NCBI GenBank assembly: GCA_027405735.1
Contig: JAPEHQ010000008.1
Coordinates: 2,108,001-2,172,000 of the forward strand
Direction: 5' to 3'
Length of the DNA: 64,000 bases
DNA from: Mucor racemosus
Lineage: Eukaryota > Mucoromycota > Mucoromycetes > Mucorales > Mucoraceae
Shown here: positions 36,702 through 48,736 of the stretch, piece by piece
Layout of the letters: each line of letters begins with the position of its first letter
Position numbering within the stretch: the first letter of the stretch is position 1
The notes under the pieces: model-generated
Databases searched by the model: none
The model's input: only the letters and a program-made list of their open reading frames with translations
Told to the model about the DNA's origin: nothing
Program-made: the position numbers and the translations under genes

Positions 36702-38195
36702 CTATTCTTGTAATAAATCTACACCAACACTCTTCAATGCATTAACAGACCATTGAGGGTATTTAGCCTTATCTCCACCAAAATAACCATTGAAAAACTT
36801 CTTGATCCAAGCAGGGAATTCATCTTTTTCAATAGCTTCTCTCATATTACGCATTAATCTAAGCTGGAAAGCAACGTTGTGGTTTGAAACAAGATGGCAA
36901 CCAACTGTATCCTTGGCTGTCACGTTCAAATGAACATATGATCTTGTATATTCTTTACAGGTTGAACAATCACATCCTTCTTCGATGGGTCCAAAGTCGG
37001 CTGCGTATTTACCAGATTTTAATGAAACGGTACCATTCATAGTCAAAGCATTACCAAATCTCTATTTATGCATAAATGATTAATTTTTGATTTTGCCAGT
37101 TCAAATCCAAGATACTTACAGCTGTTCTAGTGGGGAAGACGCAATCAAACATATCTACACCTAAAGCAACACACACAACTAAATCTTCAGCATACCTTTG
37201 GGAAATAAAACAAGGTCAGAACACATTTGCCTTCATTTCATATAATGATCTGCATTACCCCACACCCATACAATAAATAGGTTTGTTCTTTGGCAATAAA
37301 TCTGTACATAATGTTACGCTACAAATTCAAAATGTCAATTGAATATTCTTCAAACAGCAGCTAAATGCCTTACATTTTCCAGAAAACATCCTTTTCTTCT
37401 CCACCACTCAAACCACCAACAGCATAACCGGGGGTATCACGTTTAACCATTTCCTCGACACACTTCTTTCTAAGATCGGTATTAAGACCACCTTGAATGA
37501 TAGCAAACAAGTTTTGTGTATCTTGCTTTTTGTGTGCGCCAATACATCTGTCAAGCCAACGAATTGATCTCCACATGGCTTCTTCAACACGAGGTCCAGT
37601 TGTCAAGGAAGAAATAACATCATCCAATTGCATCATGATATCTGCACCAATACTGTTTTGGAGTGCCATTGAGTGTTCAGGTGTCAACATCATGAGAGAA
37701 CCATCATGAGGTGATTGAAATTGAACACCATCTTCAGTAATTTTAGCTAATTTCAACAAACTGACCTACATTTTATCGAGAAAATAAGTCTAAATTATTA
37801 TGTAAAACCATATTGCAATGTCTTTTTTTACCATTTGAAATCCACCACTATCGGTAAGAAGGTTTCCTTCCCAGTTTTGGAAATTGTGTGAACCTCCTAC
37901 TTGGTCCAAAATCTCTTGACCTGGTTTAAGACCCTAAAAAAGAGCCCAATTTAGTATAAAGCATAATAAAAAATTGATCCCTGCAGAGACTTACAAGATG
38001 ATAAGTGTTATTCAACATGATTTGACAATTCATATTTTGAATTTGTTTAGGAGTAAAGCCTTTCAAGGTACCTTGAGTACCTACAGGCATAAAGACAGGT
38101 GTATCAACTGGACCATGAGGTAAAGTTAAAATAGAAACTCTAGCTTTAGTAGTGGAGCAATTAGCGATAGTCTTGAAGGTCAAGGCACTTTTCAT
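36702..38195 (-). CDS. Queuine tRNA-ribosyltransferase, catalytic subunit
   Basis: Six exons (38195-37995, 37933-37832, 37765-37374, 37318-37259, 37195-37120, 37061-36702) join in phase to 396 residues, the usual eukaryotic QTRT1 length. The enzyme exchanges guanine-34 of GUN-anticodon tRNAs (Asp, Asn, His, Tyr) for queuine. Visible are [20 protein letters not shown] at the N-terminus, the substrate-binding [14 protein letters not shown], the catalytic-Asp segment [13 protein letters not shown], and the zinc site [15 protein letters not shown]. All key residues are present. Fungi cannot make queuine, so the gene suggests salvage from the environment; a QTRT2 partner subunit would be expected elsewhere. 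Introns are 55-66 bp. Confidence 0.93.
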
Positions 38196-38951
38196 GATGA
38201 GTTGCTTGTTATGAGAGGGAGGGTACTGAAAATTTTTTCTCTAACAAGACAGGAAGCGAAAAAAAAAAGGCTCTCATCAAGTGCGCACTACCAATTTGAT
38301 TTCATCTGACTTGAAAGTGACACAAATACCAAAGACAGGCACTGAAGATTTTGCAAAGAATACTAGTTCGATCAACTAATTTTGAAGATGTATGAAGTTA
38401 ACGCATTCATATTTGAAATAATTTACAATGTGAATTCAAATTCACACAATATGGTTTTTAAGTTTGCATTAGATTTTTGATTAAATGCGTATCCTAAAGT
38501 CTGCAAAAAATGCAACACTATTTACTGAATAAGATTTTAACACTGCTGTCATTTTATTCATTCGAAACATCAAAGTCTGTACCAAGTACCTGATCATCAC
38601 ATCACACAAAGAAGAGGATCATTTGAATGATCTAAGCTATATATGACATTTCATCGTTTCAAATCTTAAATGCAGATATAATTGCAAGAAAAATTGAATT
38701 CTTCTGCATTTCATACATTTTATTAACCCTTTAAGCTGATGTATGGGTACAGTTAGTACATATCACTATTCAGTTATTGTCCCTTATGGTATGTTGTTTG
38801 ATAACGGATCAAATTGGTCCTTTTCGAAACAATACTATTTGGGCGGCGCTTTAATTATTTATCTTTTAAGTAATTTTAATACACCCAAAATATAAATTAA
38901 AATATAATAAATTACATAAAAACTTTAAATATCATCAAAAAAATATTTGCA

Positions 38952-38986
<35 letters not shown>

Positions 38987-39165
38987 TTACAAAAATCAGC
39001 TTTAATATACAACTTTTGCCTGAATTAGGAAGGATAGAATCACTGCTTTAACTCCAAATTCAAGCGCCTACTGAAATCTTGCACAGAATTTAGGTTCAAT
39101 TCTTGTTGATGATGGCCCCATATTGTCCCACCTTTTTCTTTTTCTTTGTCTAAAACTATAGGAAA
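38196..39165. other. Intergenic, with (ATT)n microsatellite
   Basis: AT-rich spacer between divergent genes (tRNA-ribosyltransferase leftward, orphan membrane protein rightward), so both promoters lie here. A (ATT)n run of about 11 units occupies about 38953-38988. Confidence 0.6.
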
Positions 39166-39603
39166 ATGTCTTCAAATGAAGCTTATACCATGAATTCAAT
39201 TAAATACCCTATTAAATCGTGGATACAAAGCACAGCGCTTCAGAAATCGTCTCTAGTACACATGGCGTCTTATATGACGATTGGCACATTTACATTAATT
39301 AGTATCAGCTCTTTATTCTGTTTCTTTTTTATGATAACATTAGTAGATGATTGCATCAAGATGGTATCTCCTAGACGTATGATTACAATGACCAAGAATC
39401 AAATCGACTGGACTGGATTGATTGATGTTCTCAGTAATCAACTCACAAATTTTGCGGAATGGGAAAAACGCAAGAGAGCATCATGGTATTCAGAGAATCA
39501 CCCTATTTACCATGAAGATCGCTTTCATGATTTAATATCAGCAGTAACTACTTATATGAACGATTATGTTAACCATCATAAACAACAAGGACAACGCCAG
39601 TAA
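39166..39603 (+). CDS. Orphan single-pass membrane protein, 145 residues
   Basis: An uninterrupted ORF starting MSSNEAYTMNSI with one strong hydrophobic segment (about residues 36-60, IGTFTLISISSLFCFFFMI), preceded by a polar N-terminus and followed by basic residues (SPRRM) and a soluble, helix-prone C-terminus with EWEKRKRASWYSENH. I do not recognise a family. Its length, single exon and a short intergenic distance to the convergent VMA21 (161 bp) support a real gene. Topology and function are unknown. Confidence 0.55.
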   Translation: MSSNEAYTMNSIKYPIKSWIQSTALQKSSLVHMASYMTIGTFTLISISSLFCFFFMITLVDDCIKMVSPRRMITMTKNQIDWTGLIDVLSNQLTNFAEWEKRKRASWYSENHPIYHEDRFHDLISAVTTYMNDYVNHHKQQGQRQ

Positions 39604-39764
39604 ATATACTTTTTTTTGTTGAATAAAGGCTCGTTTATTATTATTATGGCTATTAAATATTTCACATGTGGAATAGAAAAGGGAAAGGAATGGGGCAAAA
39701 AAAAAATTTGAATATATAAAAGCTATATATATATATGTATATCATGTGGGTAGTTATGTTACAG

Positions 39765-40136
39765 TTAGTCTTTCTTCTTTTCGTTTGTTACAGATTCTTT
39801 AGGTCTTTCAAGCATGGCAACCACAATGTATAAGCCAACAATAACATTTGCCATTAATGCTGCTGCTCCTCCTGCATAAGTAGTATTACCTAAGGACAAT
39901 AATAAATCAATATACAAACATTCAAATGATATACACAATATGAACAACATACCATCAAATAAACTATGAAGAGTTACAAAGAATGTGACGATAGGAAAAG
40001 CAAATAAAGCGGCTGTGAAAACCATCAATTTTACGAGGACATCCAGGTTTTGTGAAATCCAAGCGTGCAATGATGTTGAGGCTTCACTAGCTTGTTGATT
40101 TGTAACAGCAGTTTGTTGTTGCTTTGAATCACTCAT
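39765..40136 (-). CDS. VMA21: Vma21, V-ATPase assembly chaperone of the ER
   Basis: Two exons (40136-39953, 39889-39765) give 102 residues. Vma21 escorts the V0 sector of the vacuolar ATPase during ER assembly. The architecture fits: polar N-terminus, a first membrane helix (LMVFTAALFAFPIVTFFVTL), a short loop spanning the intron, a second helix (AALMANVIVGLYIVVAML), and a lysine-rich C-terminal tail ending KKKD. This resembles the di-lysine ER-retrieval signal of Vma21 (KKxx-like). I chose the internal MSDSKQQQ start; an upstream ATG would add a hydrophobic, atypical leader. The 63-bp intron splits the Gly codon after LHSLFD. Confidence 0.9.
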   Translation of the reverse strand: MSDSKQQQTAVTNQQASEASTSLHAWISQNLDVLVKLMVFTAALFAFPIVTFFVTLHSLFDGMLFILCISFECLYIDLLLSLGNTTYAGGAAALMANVIVGLYIVVAMLERPKESVTNEKKKD

Positions 40137-40375
40137 TTTCTTACAAGAGTTTATTAAAAGGAAAAAAGGGTCTTGGGAAAGAGTGAAAAAAGGGATCGTT
40201 TTAACGTTTAATGAAGGGTACACGAAATTGTTCTTTTCGTGTACATATATCATATAAAAGTGAGTCACCAAGCAATCTCATTACATAAACAATCATCGTG
40301 GAGTAGCACTACTTGCTTTTTTTCTCTTTGTAAATTATTACACAGTTATTTTTTTTTTTTTTTGATTATATAAAA

Positions 40376-41595
40376 ATGAAAATCAATCCTCGTGTATTTT
40401 TTGATATTGACATTGACGGCACTAGAAGTAAGTATAAAATACAAAATCTTTATAAATATATTAACAATTCAACAATGTAGTTGGTAGAATCATTATAGAG
40501 CTCTTTGCTGATGAAGTTCCTAAAACAGCAGAGAATTTTCGTGCTCTTTGCACAGGTGAAAAGGGATTGGGTAAAGTAAGCAATGTTCCGCTTCATTACC
40601 GGGGCTCCATCTTTCATCGTATTATCAAAGGATTCATGTGTCAGGGTGGTGATTTTACCAGACGTAATGGTGCTGGTGGTGAGTCCATCTATGGCGCTAC
40701 CTTTGCCGATGAATCATTTGCCAGAAAACATGATACGCATGGTTTGATGAGTATGGCTAACCGAGGCCCTAATACACAATCATCTCAATTTTTTATTACT
40801 ACTCGACCTACACCACATTTGGATGGCAAACATGTAGTTTTTGGTCGTGTTGTATCTGGATTTAATATTGTGGAAACTATGGAAAATGAACCTGTGGATA
40901 GTAATGATAGACCACTTCATAATGTCATGATTGCTAATTGTGGAGAGTTAGTTTTACAATTACCACCTGGTGTTAAATGTAAGTTTGTTATAGATTATGA
41001 TTTTGTACATTTGATTAAGCTTTTATGTATATAAAAAAAGTGAAGCAGCAACAACAACAACAACAGGAAAAAGCAAGTGAAAGTGAATCAGATGTTGATT
41101 CAGCAAGTGATAGTGAGCAAGAGGGAAAGAAGAGAAAGAGAAAGAGATCAGTGGATTTCTCGGATGATGAGGATGATGTATCAAATAAACAAAAACGAGA
41201 AGAAGAATCTGATCATGGCAAAAAGAAAAGAAAGCATAAAAAGCATCATAAATCATCATCTAAAAAGCATAGAAAGCATAAAAAACACCATAAAAAGTCT
41301 AAATCTTCATCAGATGACGAAATCACCAAGAAGGAAGAGATAAAGGAAGAAAAGGAACAAGAGCAAAGTCGTTATCAGGAATACAAAGATAGAGTATCTG
41401 AGAAACCAGAATGGGAGCAAAGAAGAAGATTTGATGATGATCCCAATGTGAAATTTAAAGGAAGAGGCCATGTTGTAAGTATTTTCTTGTATGTTTTTCC
41501 ATTGTTTTTACTCATTAAAAACTTGTTTTCTATAGAAATATCGTGCAGGAGGCAGTAATACCAACAGTAGCTTTGGTAGAATCAGAAGATATTAG
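40376..41595 (+). CDS. Nuclear cyclophilin (peptidyl-prolyl isomerase) with charged K/H/S-rich tail
   Basis: Four exons (40376-40427, 40481-40978, 41041-41474, 41536-41595) give 347 residues. The cyclophilin domain (residues ~5-175) carries [12 protein letters not shown], the active-site [31 protein letters not shown] and [11 protein letters not shown], so catalytic Arg, Phe and Gln are retained; the usual Trp of the cyclosporin site is His (THHLD equivalent PTPHLD). After a poly-Q stretch, the tail is acidic then dominated by [17 protein letters not shown] repeats, like spliceosome-associated cyclophilins (PPIG/SRCyp type). It is probably nuclear and acts near RS-domain proteins; a SR factor is encoded 6 kb away, but no functional link is implied. 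Confidence 0.88.
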
Positions 41596-41721
41596 TTTAG
41601 TTTTTGAATTATGAAGCAAATCCATTAAGAAAAAAGGTCACTTGATGATTCCCATAAATTTTTTTTCGCATGTAGATACGATTACCTTTTTTTTTTCTTT
41701 TTTTTTATACAATTATATATC

Positions 41722-43832
41722 ATGAGTGGTAATAATAAAAAGACACTTCATTTAAACTCTCAAGGAAGAAAGTAAATGGCATTAATGCGTGAATATTTCG
41801 TTGCTATGGTTACTAATTTGTTTGGTTTTTAGACCTTGGTACCAGTAAGTAACTGAAAAAAAAAAAAAAAAAATGGTACCTCGAAACTTTAAAGAATTTT
41901 AACACGATGAATTAAAAGTGCTGATGGGTCGATTGCTGAACCATACATGATTGGTGTTGCAGGTAGCTATTTCTATATTTTTCATTTTGAGAATTTCATA
42001 TTAAAATCAAGAAATATAAAGGTGGTAGTGCTAGTGGAAAAACCAGTGTTGCTGAGTAAGATTTTGCAGAATCAGATAAAAAAAAATGCTAATTGTGTGC
42101 ATTTAGACGTATATTAAAGAATTTAAACGTTCCTTGGGTCGTTATCATCTCTATGGATTCATTTTATAATGTATTATCACCCGAGAATAGTAAATTAGCG
42201 CACGAAAACCGCTTTGATTTTGATCATCCTTCTGCATTTGATTATGATTTATTGTTTGAAACTTTAATCAAATTAAAGGAAGGTAAATCCGTTACCGTGC
42301 CAATTTATAATTTCTCTACACATTCAAGAGAAGAAGCCACCACAACAATTTATGGTGCAAATGTTATCATTTTTGAGGGTATTCTCGCTTTATATGACAA
42401 GAGAATTAGAAATATGATGGATATGAGAGTAAGCGCGACATTTTTTTTTTTTTTTTTGCATAAAAGTTGCACCAAAATTGATTATTTTTATAGATTTTTG
42501 TTGATACTGATTCCGATATTCAATTGGCAAGAAGATGTAAATATTTGAGTTTTTATGTAATTATCTTAATTAATCAAATATATATTTCATTTAGTGCAAA
42601 GAGATATTTTATTGCGTGGTCGTGATGTTGAAGGCATTTTAGATGTAAGTTTTAATACATTTTATGCAGGAACAAATTGACGGATTAAAAAACTTGAAAT
42701 ACAGCAATACACTCGATATGTTAAACCTTCATTTGACAACTATGTTCGACCTACTATGAAACATGCTGATGTTATTATTCCAAGAGGTTTAGAAAATGCA
42801 ATTGCTATTGATTTAATGACTAAACATATCCAAAGTCAACTTCAAGAAAATATGACTAATTTACGCTGGGGTTTACTTGATACACCTGTAAATGATCATT
42901 TACCAGATACTGTCACCGTTTTGCCTGCCAGAAATCAAATTAAGGGAATTCATACCATTTTAAGAGATTATAAAACACCCAGAGATGAATTCGTCTTTTA
43001 CGCTGATAGATTAGCAGTGTCATTAATGGAAAAGTAAGTTTATTCTGTCAATATGACAGTTACATGTGCTTATATTACATAATAGTGCTGTTAGCTGTCT
43101 TCCTTCTGAACCTGTTACAGTAACAACACCTGTAAATGCAACATATCAAGGCTTAAAGTTTAGTCAAAAGGTGAAGAGACCCCTTTTATGAATTTCTAAA
43201 TTAAGATTTATTTACAAAGTGTAACATTTCATAGATTTGTGGTGTTTCTATTTTACGTGCTGGTGGAACAATGGAAGCTGGGTTAAAGCGTGTGTTTGCA
43301 GATGCTGTTATTGGAAAGTTATTGATCCAGACCAATCCAAATACTGGTGACCCGGAGGTACGTTTTATTGTTATACAAATGAGTACAAATAAAATGACAC
43401 AAAAACTTGTAACAGCTTCATTATTGTAAATTACCAAAGGAAATTGGTGATTATGACATTATTTTAATGGATGCAATGGTTGGAACAGGAGCAGCAGCTT
43501 TAATGGCTATACGTGTATTATTAGATCATGAAGTTCCAGAGGTAAATTCTCATAGGAAATACAAACATATGATTTATTAACAATTCTTCAGGAACGTATT
43601 ATTTTTGTATCTTTCCTTGCTGCACAAATTGGTCTTACCGTAATCACGAACGCTTTTCCTCGTGTAAAGATTGTTACATCTATGGTCGACCCCAATTTCA
43701 ATAGAGAAAAACTCTGGATTGAGCCTGGAATTGGTAATTTTGGAGGTAAGTTATTAGTAATACTATGAATTTCAAATTTATATTGACAAAATTCTAGACC
43801 GTTATTTTGGTACTGAAGAAGATGAAGATTAA
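41722..43832 (+). CDS. URK1: Uridine-cytidine kinase fused to a UPRTase-like domain
   Basis: Thirteen exons, all phases checked: 41722-41771, 41833-41844, 41919-41962, 42022-42055, 42107-42428, 42494-42536, 42595-42644, 42705-43033, 43086-43170, 43235-43357, 43416-43541, 43592-43745 and 43798-43832; 468 residues. The N-terminal half is a P-loop kinase ([41 protein letters not shown]) that phosphorylates uridine/cytidine. The C-terminal half (from ~[12 protein letters not shown]) is a uracil phosphoribosyltransferase fold with [25 protein letters not shown] (PRPP-binding) and a terminal GDRYFGTEE. This is the pyrimidine-salvage Urk1 architecture. Exon 2 is only 12 bp, encoding the conserved PWY. 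Confidence 0.92.
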
Positions 43833-43893
43833 ATAGTAGTAAAAAAAATAAACATTAATTTATTATTGTAAATAAGGAGTAAAAAGTATATTT

Positions 43894-46800
43894 CTACCAT
43901 TGATGGCTATTATTATTTTGATATGGCTGTCTTTGGTGATTATAACCACCACCAGTATTGGACCAACCGAGTGAATTATCTTGCATAATAGGCTCAGAAA
44001 TACTTTGAGAAAATACTTGATGTTCTGCCATAGCTTTTTCTTCTTTGGCAGTACGTCTTTTACGATATACTCTAATAACTGCAATTGTAGCTGCTGCATA
44101 AACTGCTACACCAACAGATACACAGATACCAATTAAAGAGGCTTTAGATAAACCTCCACTACTGGAACCATTGGAATTATTATTGGAATTGTTTGATCCA
44201 GTATTACTAGAATTAGGATCAACTACATTATTGGAACTTGATGTCTGACTAACGACTAGATATATGCAAATTAATTTAATAAATATCAACAAGGAGAAAG
44301 GACATTAACGACGACAACTTACCATTTCCAGTGACGGGATAACTGGAGTCAATTAAAGAAGCCAGTTGTCCATTTGAATCAGAGTAAAGACTCGAGTTTG
44401 ATTGACTAATCAAGGTTTGTAACTCACTGACTTGAGCACTAGGGATAGCAACTGAAACAACTACACCAGAAGCATCATCACGTTTTCTCAAGAGAGCGCG
44501 CTTTTTATTTGAACTGCTGCTTCCGCTACTACTTGAGGTAGAACCACTTGCACTAGTAATTGTAACAACAATAATATCATCTGCAGTAATATCCAAGTTT
44601 TTACTCAAGAATGCTGGCAAAGTTTGAACAAATTGTGCAGTCAAAACAGCGTCTTGAACCATTTGAGAATAAGAAATGTATTTGAATTTCAAAAAGACCA
44701 TGGAACTAGTGTCTGGAATAATAGCATCAACATTGGGAGCAATGTATTCAGGAATAGTAGCTGCAGATGTAGATGTAGGTGTACTTGTGGAAACAGATGT
44801 AATACTACTACTACTGCTACTGCTACTGCTACTGCTGCTACTCTTTGAAGCACTAGAAGATTCAGTAGATGAAGCAGATGGAATTGAGATACTAAAACTG
44901 TCAGATAACCAAGAAAGTGTTTGGTAACGATAAGTTGAAGTTGCTTTAAATGTGGTAGTTGTAGAGCTTGTCTTGTCATCGTTATTGTTATTATTATTGG
45001 TTGAAGTAGTAGTAGGAGTAGGTGTCGTTGTAGTCTCACGTTCCTCGGTTGAAGTAGTAGTAGTAGTAGTGGTGGTGGTGGTGGTGGTGGTGGTGGCGGT
45101 GGTGGTAGGATTGCTACTAGAATCATCAGTATTTGTTCCTGTTTCTTCACCTGTTTCTGTATTGGTAGATGATTCAGTTTCTGTCTCTGTATCTGTATCT
45201 GTATCTGTAGAAGATGGAGAGGCTGATTCGGTCTCTTCAGCAGTTTTTGTAACAGTTGGCTTAGTGGTACTATACGTTGAAGTGGGTGTAGATGTTTCCT
45301 CTTCGTCTTCTGTTGTAGTAGGAGAAGATGTTTTTGTGGGTTCTGCAGAAACAGTAGAGGACTCTTCGTAATCAGTAGTCTTAGAAGAAGATCTTTTAGT
45401 TGTTGTTTTCTCATCATCTGTTACAGTTGCAGTCTTGGTGGACATTGTTGATGAAGCAGTGGTCTCTTCATCATCTGTAGTAGTAGCAGACTTGGTGGGC
45501 ATTATTGATGAAGCAGTGGTCTCTTCATCATCTGTTGCAGTTGCAGTTTTAGTTGCCTTTTCAGTTGTTGTTTCTTCATCATCTGTAGTAGTAGCAGTCT
45601 TGGTGGGCATTATTGATGAAGCAGTGGTCTCTTCATCATCTGTTGCAGTTGCAGTTTTAGTTGCCTTTTCAGTTGTTGTTTCTTCATCATCTGTAGTAGT
45701 AGCAGACTTGGTGGGCATTATTGATGAAGCAGTGGTCTCTTCATCATCTGTTGCAGTTGCAGTTTTAGTTGCCTTTTCAGTTGTTGTTTCTTCATCATCT
45801 GTAGTAGTAGCAGACTTGGTGGACATTGTTGATGAAGCAGTGGTCTCTTCATCATCTGTTGCAGTAGTAGTTTTAGTTGCCTTTTCAGTTGTTGTTTCTT
45901 CATCATCTGTAGTAGTAGAAGTTTTGATGGGCATTGTTGATGAAGTAGTGGTCTCTTCATCGTCAGTAATAGTAGCAGTTTTGGTTGCCTTCTCGGTTGT
46001 TGTTTCTTCATCATCTGTAGCAGTAGAAGTTTTGGTAGACTTGTTAGTTGTAGTAGTAGACTCATCATCTGTTACAGTAGCAGTTTTAGTGGGCTTTGTT
46101 GATGAAGCAGTGGTCTCTTCATCATCTGTTGCAGTAGTAGTTTTGGTGTGCATTATTGATGAAGCAGTGGTCTCTTCATCATCGGTTGCAGTAGTAGTTT
46201 TAGTTGCCTTTTCAGTTGTTGTTTCTTTATCATCTGTTACAGTAGTAGTTTTGGTAGACTTTCCAGTGGAAGAAGTAGGCTCATTATCTGTTTCTGTCTT
46301 GATAGACTTGTCAGTTGTAGTTGTAGGTTCATCATCTGTGGCAGTCTTGGTAGATTCCTTGGTTGAAGTTGATTCGTCGCCTGTTTTTGTTTTAGTAGTC
46401 TTGTCAGTAGTAGAATGATCTTTAGTAGATGTGGGTTCATCATCTGTATTGGATTTGGTGGACTTTTTAACAGTAGTAGTAGGCTCATCTTTTTCTGCAG
46501 TTGTAGTTGATTTAACTTTCTCTGTAGTTGATGAGGATTTATCTTCTTTGGTAGAAGTGGGCTCATCCACGTTTGTCTTGGAAGAAGTAGTTTTCTTCTT
46601 GTTTGTTGTGGCACTGGAACTATGATTGGAGGTTGTCTTTGTTACACTCGAATCTGTGCTTGTGATTTTTTTGGTAGTTGTAGTATGTCGAATTGAAGAA
46701 ATGACCTTTTCCAATCCATTGCGTTGTAATACAGAGGTTGAAGATGTTGGAGTAGCAGTTTTAGTTGATACTCTAGTTGTAGATTTAGTAGATGTAGATT

Positions 46801-47101
46801 TAGCGGTAGATTTTGTTGTTTTTGTTATTGTAATAGTAGGAGTAGAAGTTGATTTATGAGATGTTGTTGATTTGGTGATAGTCGATTGTTCCTGAAAAAG
46901 AATGGTTTTGGGTTAGAATTTAATGCAATTTATTTAAGCTTTTTTTAATTATATGTTTACTTTAGTAGAAGAAATAGATGTCGATTTTTTTGTTGTAGTT
47001 GTATCTAATTCTGTAGTTTTTGCTTGAATAATTTGTATTTGAATACATATTAAAATTACAAGTACAATTAGAAAACTATTCAAAAATTTCCTTTGGGCCA
47101 T
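43894..47101 (-). CDS. Msb2-like signalling mucin (signal peptide, Ser/Thr repeats, TM, short tail)
   Basis: Three exons (47101-46961, 46891-44323, 44255-43894) give 1023 residues. The N-terminus MAQRKFLNSFLIVLVILI is a signal peptide. Residues ~50-620 are almost wholly Thr/Ser/Glu/Lys/Asp with about 15 imperfect copies of a TKTATATDDEETT-type unit, expected to be heavily O-glycosylated. A folded region follows (about 690-870; MVFLKFKYISYSQMV, LPAFLSKNLDITADDIIVV, SELQTLISQSNSSLYSD) resembling the Msb2/Hkr1 membrane-proximal homology domain. Then come one TM helix (ASLIGICVSVGVAVYAAATI), RKRR stop-transfer and a ~60-residue cytoplasmic tail. By analogy it would be a cell-surface sensor feeding Cdc42/MAPK signalling; a plain wall mucin is the alternative. 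Confidence 0.7.
44950..46700 (-). repeat. Tandem coding minisatellite of the mucin
   Basis: An imperfect 39-63 bp periodicity within the mucin exon. Units encode TDDEETT followed by (E/A)KATKTAT or ASSIMPTK variants, most regular between 45430 and 46250 (near-identical double units of about 126 bp). A GTT/ACC triplet tract (poly-Thr) lies around 45055-45110. Confidence 0.85.
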
Positions 47102-47519
47102 CTAAATGTTTCTCTAATTAAAAATACATAAAACAATTGGGGATAAAAAAAAAAGGAATGGAAAGGTTCTTGAAGAAAAGAAACGAAAGGGATTATAGAG
47201 AAGAAGAAGAAGAAGAGAAAGAAGCAGAAGATTGGGATATCAATATCACTTAACATCTCCAACTGTGGAAATTCAAATGAACACAAGCGGGTATGAAAAT
47301 CAAGAAGTACAATAACACCTTGTAACACTTTACATTAAAAGCGTACAACCTATACAAGGCATGGTACCATAAGAAGACTATACTTGGATTTTAGGCACGT
47401 TTTATAGTGTTATTATATTTACATAATTACATTTGGTTCAAAATTCCTTTTTTTTTTTTTATTAGTATTACTATTTTTTTTTTTCAGCTATCAAATGACT
47501 TTTTTTTTCTTAATCAGAT
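47102..47519. other. Mucin promoter and SR-factor 3' region
   Basis: 418 bp: purine-rich tracts (GAAGAAGAAGAAG) near 47200 and T-runs at 47450-47510. No gene seen. Confidence 0.4.
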
Positions 47520-48697
47520 TTAATCTCTATCACCCTCAGAACTATGGCGACTAGTGCTTCTTGAGCGAGAACGAGGAGTATCTGAGCGATCATTATTTTC
47601 TTCCTTGATAGATGATTCATCCTTGACAGGAACATCAATAATCATATCTTCATTTTTAATATCAGAACGACGTTCAGATGATCTTCCTCTTGAGCTAGAA
47701 CGAGATCTAGATACAGAACGATCACGACGAGGAGAACGAGAACGAGAACGAGAACGAGAGCGACTATCGCGGCTGCGAGAACGACGACGAGAAGAGCGAC
47801 GAGGAGATCTACTACGATCACGAGAAGATCTTCTTCTGCTACGACCCTTTTTTATTGTTATTATTAGAATACATACATTTAATTGAATCTGGATCAAAAT
47901 ACTTACAGCTTCTTCAAGAGTAACACGAGTACCATTTAACTTTTCATTATCGAGCTCCTTCAATGCATATTTCATGTCATCACGTTTGGCAAATTCAACA
48001 ACACTATAAAAAGATTATGTAAGACAATCGTATGACAAAAAAATTAATAAAATATAAATTATATTTACCCTTCACCCTCGCGATCTTTAAGAATGTCAGC
48101 AAAAGTGACACGACCAGCTTTGCGCATGAAATCCTTGAGATCCTTTTTTGATTTCAAATCAGAGAGAATTGAGATAGAGAGAGATTGATTTAGTTTCACA
48201 ATAGATAATAATAAGACACATTTTCAAAGGGGAAAATAGAAGAGAGGAGAGACAGAAGAACCCACTGATAAATCTTTGAATTCTTTTTTTGTTCAAGAAT
48301 ATTCAAAGGATTCAAAAAGATGAGGTACACAGGAAATTTGTCGGAGTCAACAGAGAAGACGACAAACAGAACCAGTTGCACAAAGACCCAAACCCGGGGG
48401 GTTATGTTGGAATAAGTCTCATCTTCACTCTTTTTTTTTAAAGGATTCAATTTTCATTTCAATGTTATATAATATAGAATGTATCAATTGAAACAAAAAC
48501 TATAGATATAAAAGAAAAATGAAACCTTTACAAAAAAAAAGGGAATATGTAGGGAAAGGGTAGTTTATGGAAGGGGAAGGGGAGAAATACACAGCCTAAT
48601 AGCAGCATAGAAAAAGAGAAGATTGCTTTACCTGCCAAGTAGTCTTTGGTGGGATGTTCTTTACAATAATACGGTTGGTATCCTTACTACAAAAATG

Positions 48698-48736
<39 letters not shown>

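Noticed and set aside
45430..46250. Regularly spaced repeats that could suggest a CRISPR-like array
   Set aside because: The units are contiguous coding repeats without unique spacers and stay in one reading frame.
45435..46418. Long plus-strand ORF (327 codons) of Val/Ser repeats
   Set aside because: It is the antisense shadow of the mucin's Thr/Ser repeat exon; codon periodicity and the signal peptide/TM layout support the minus strand.
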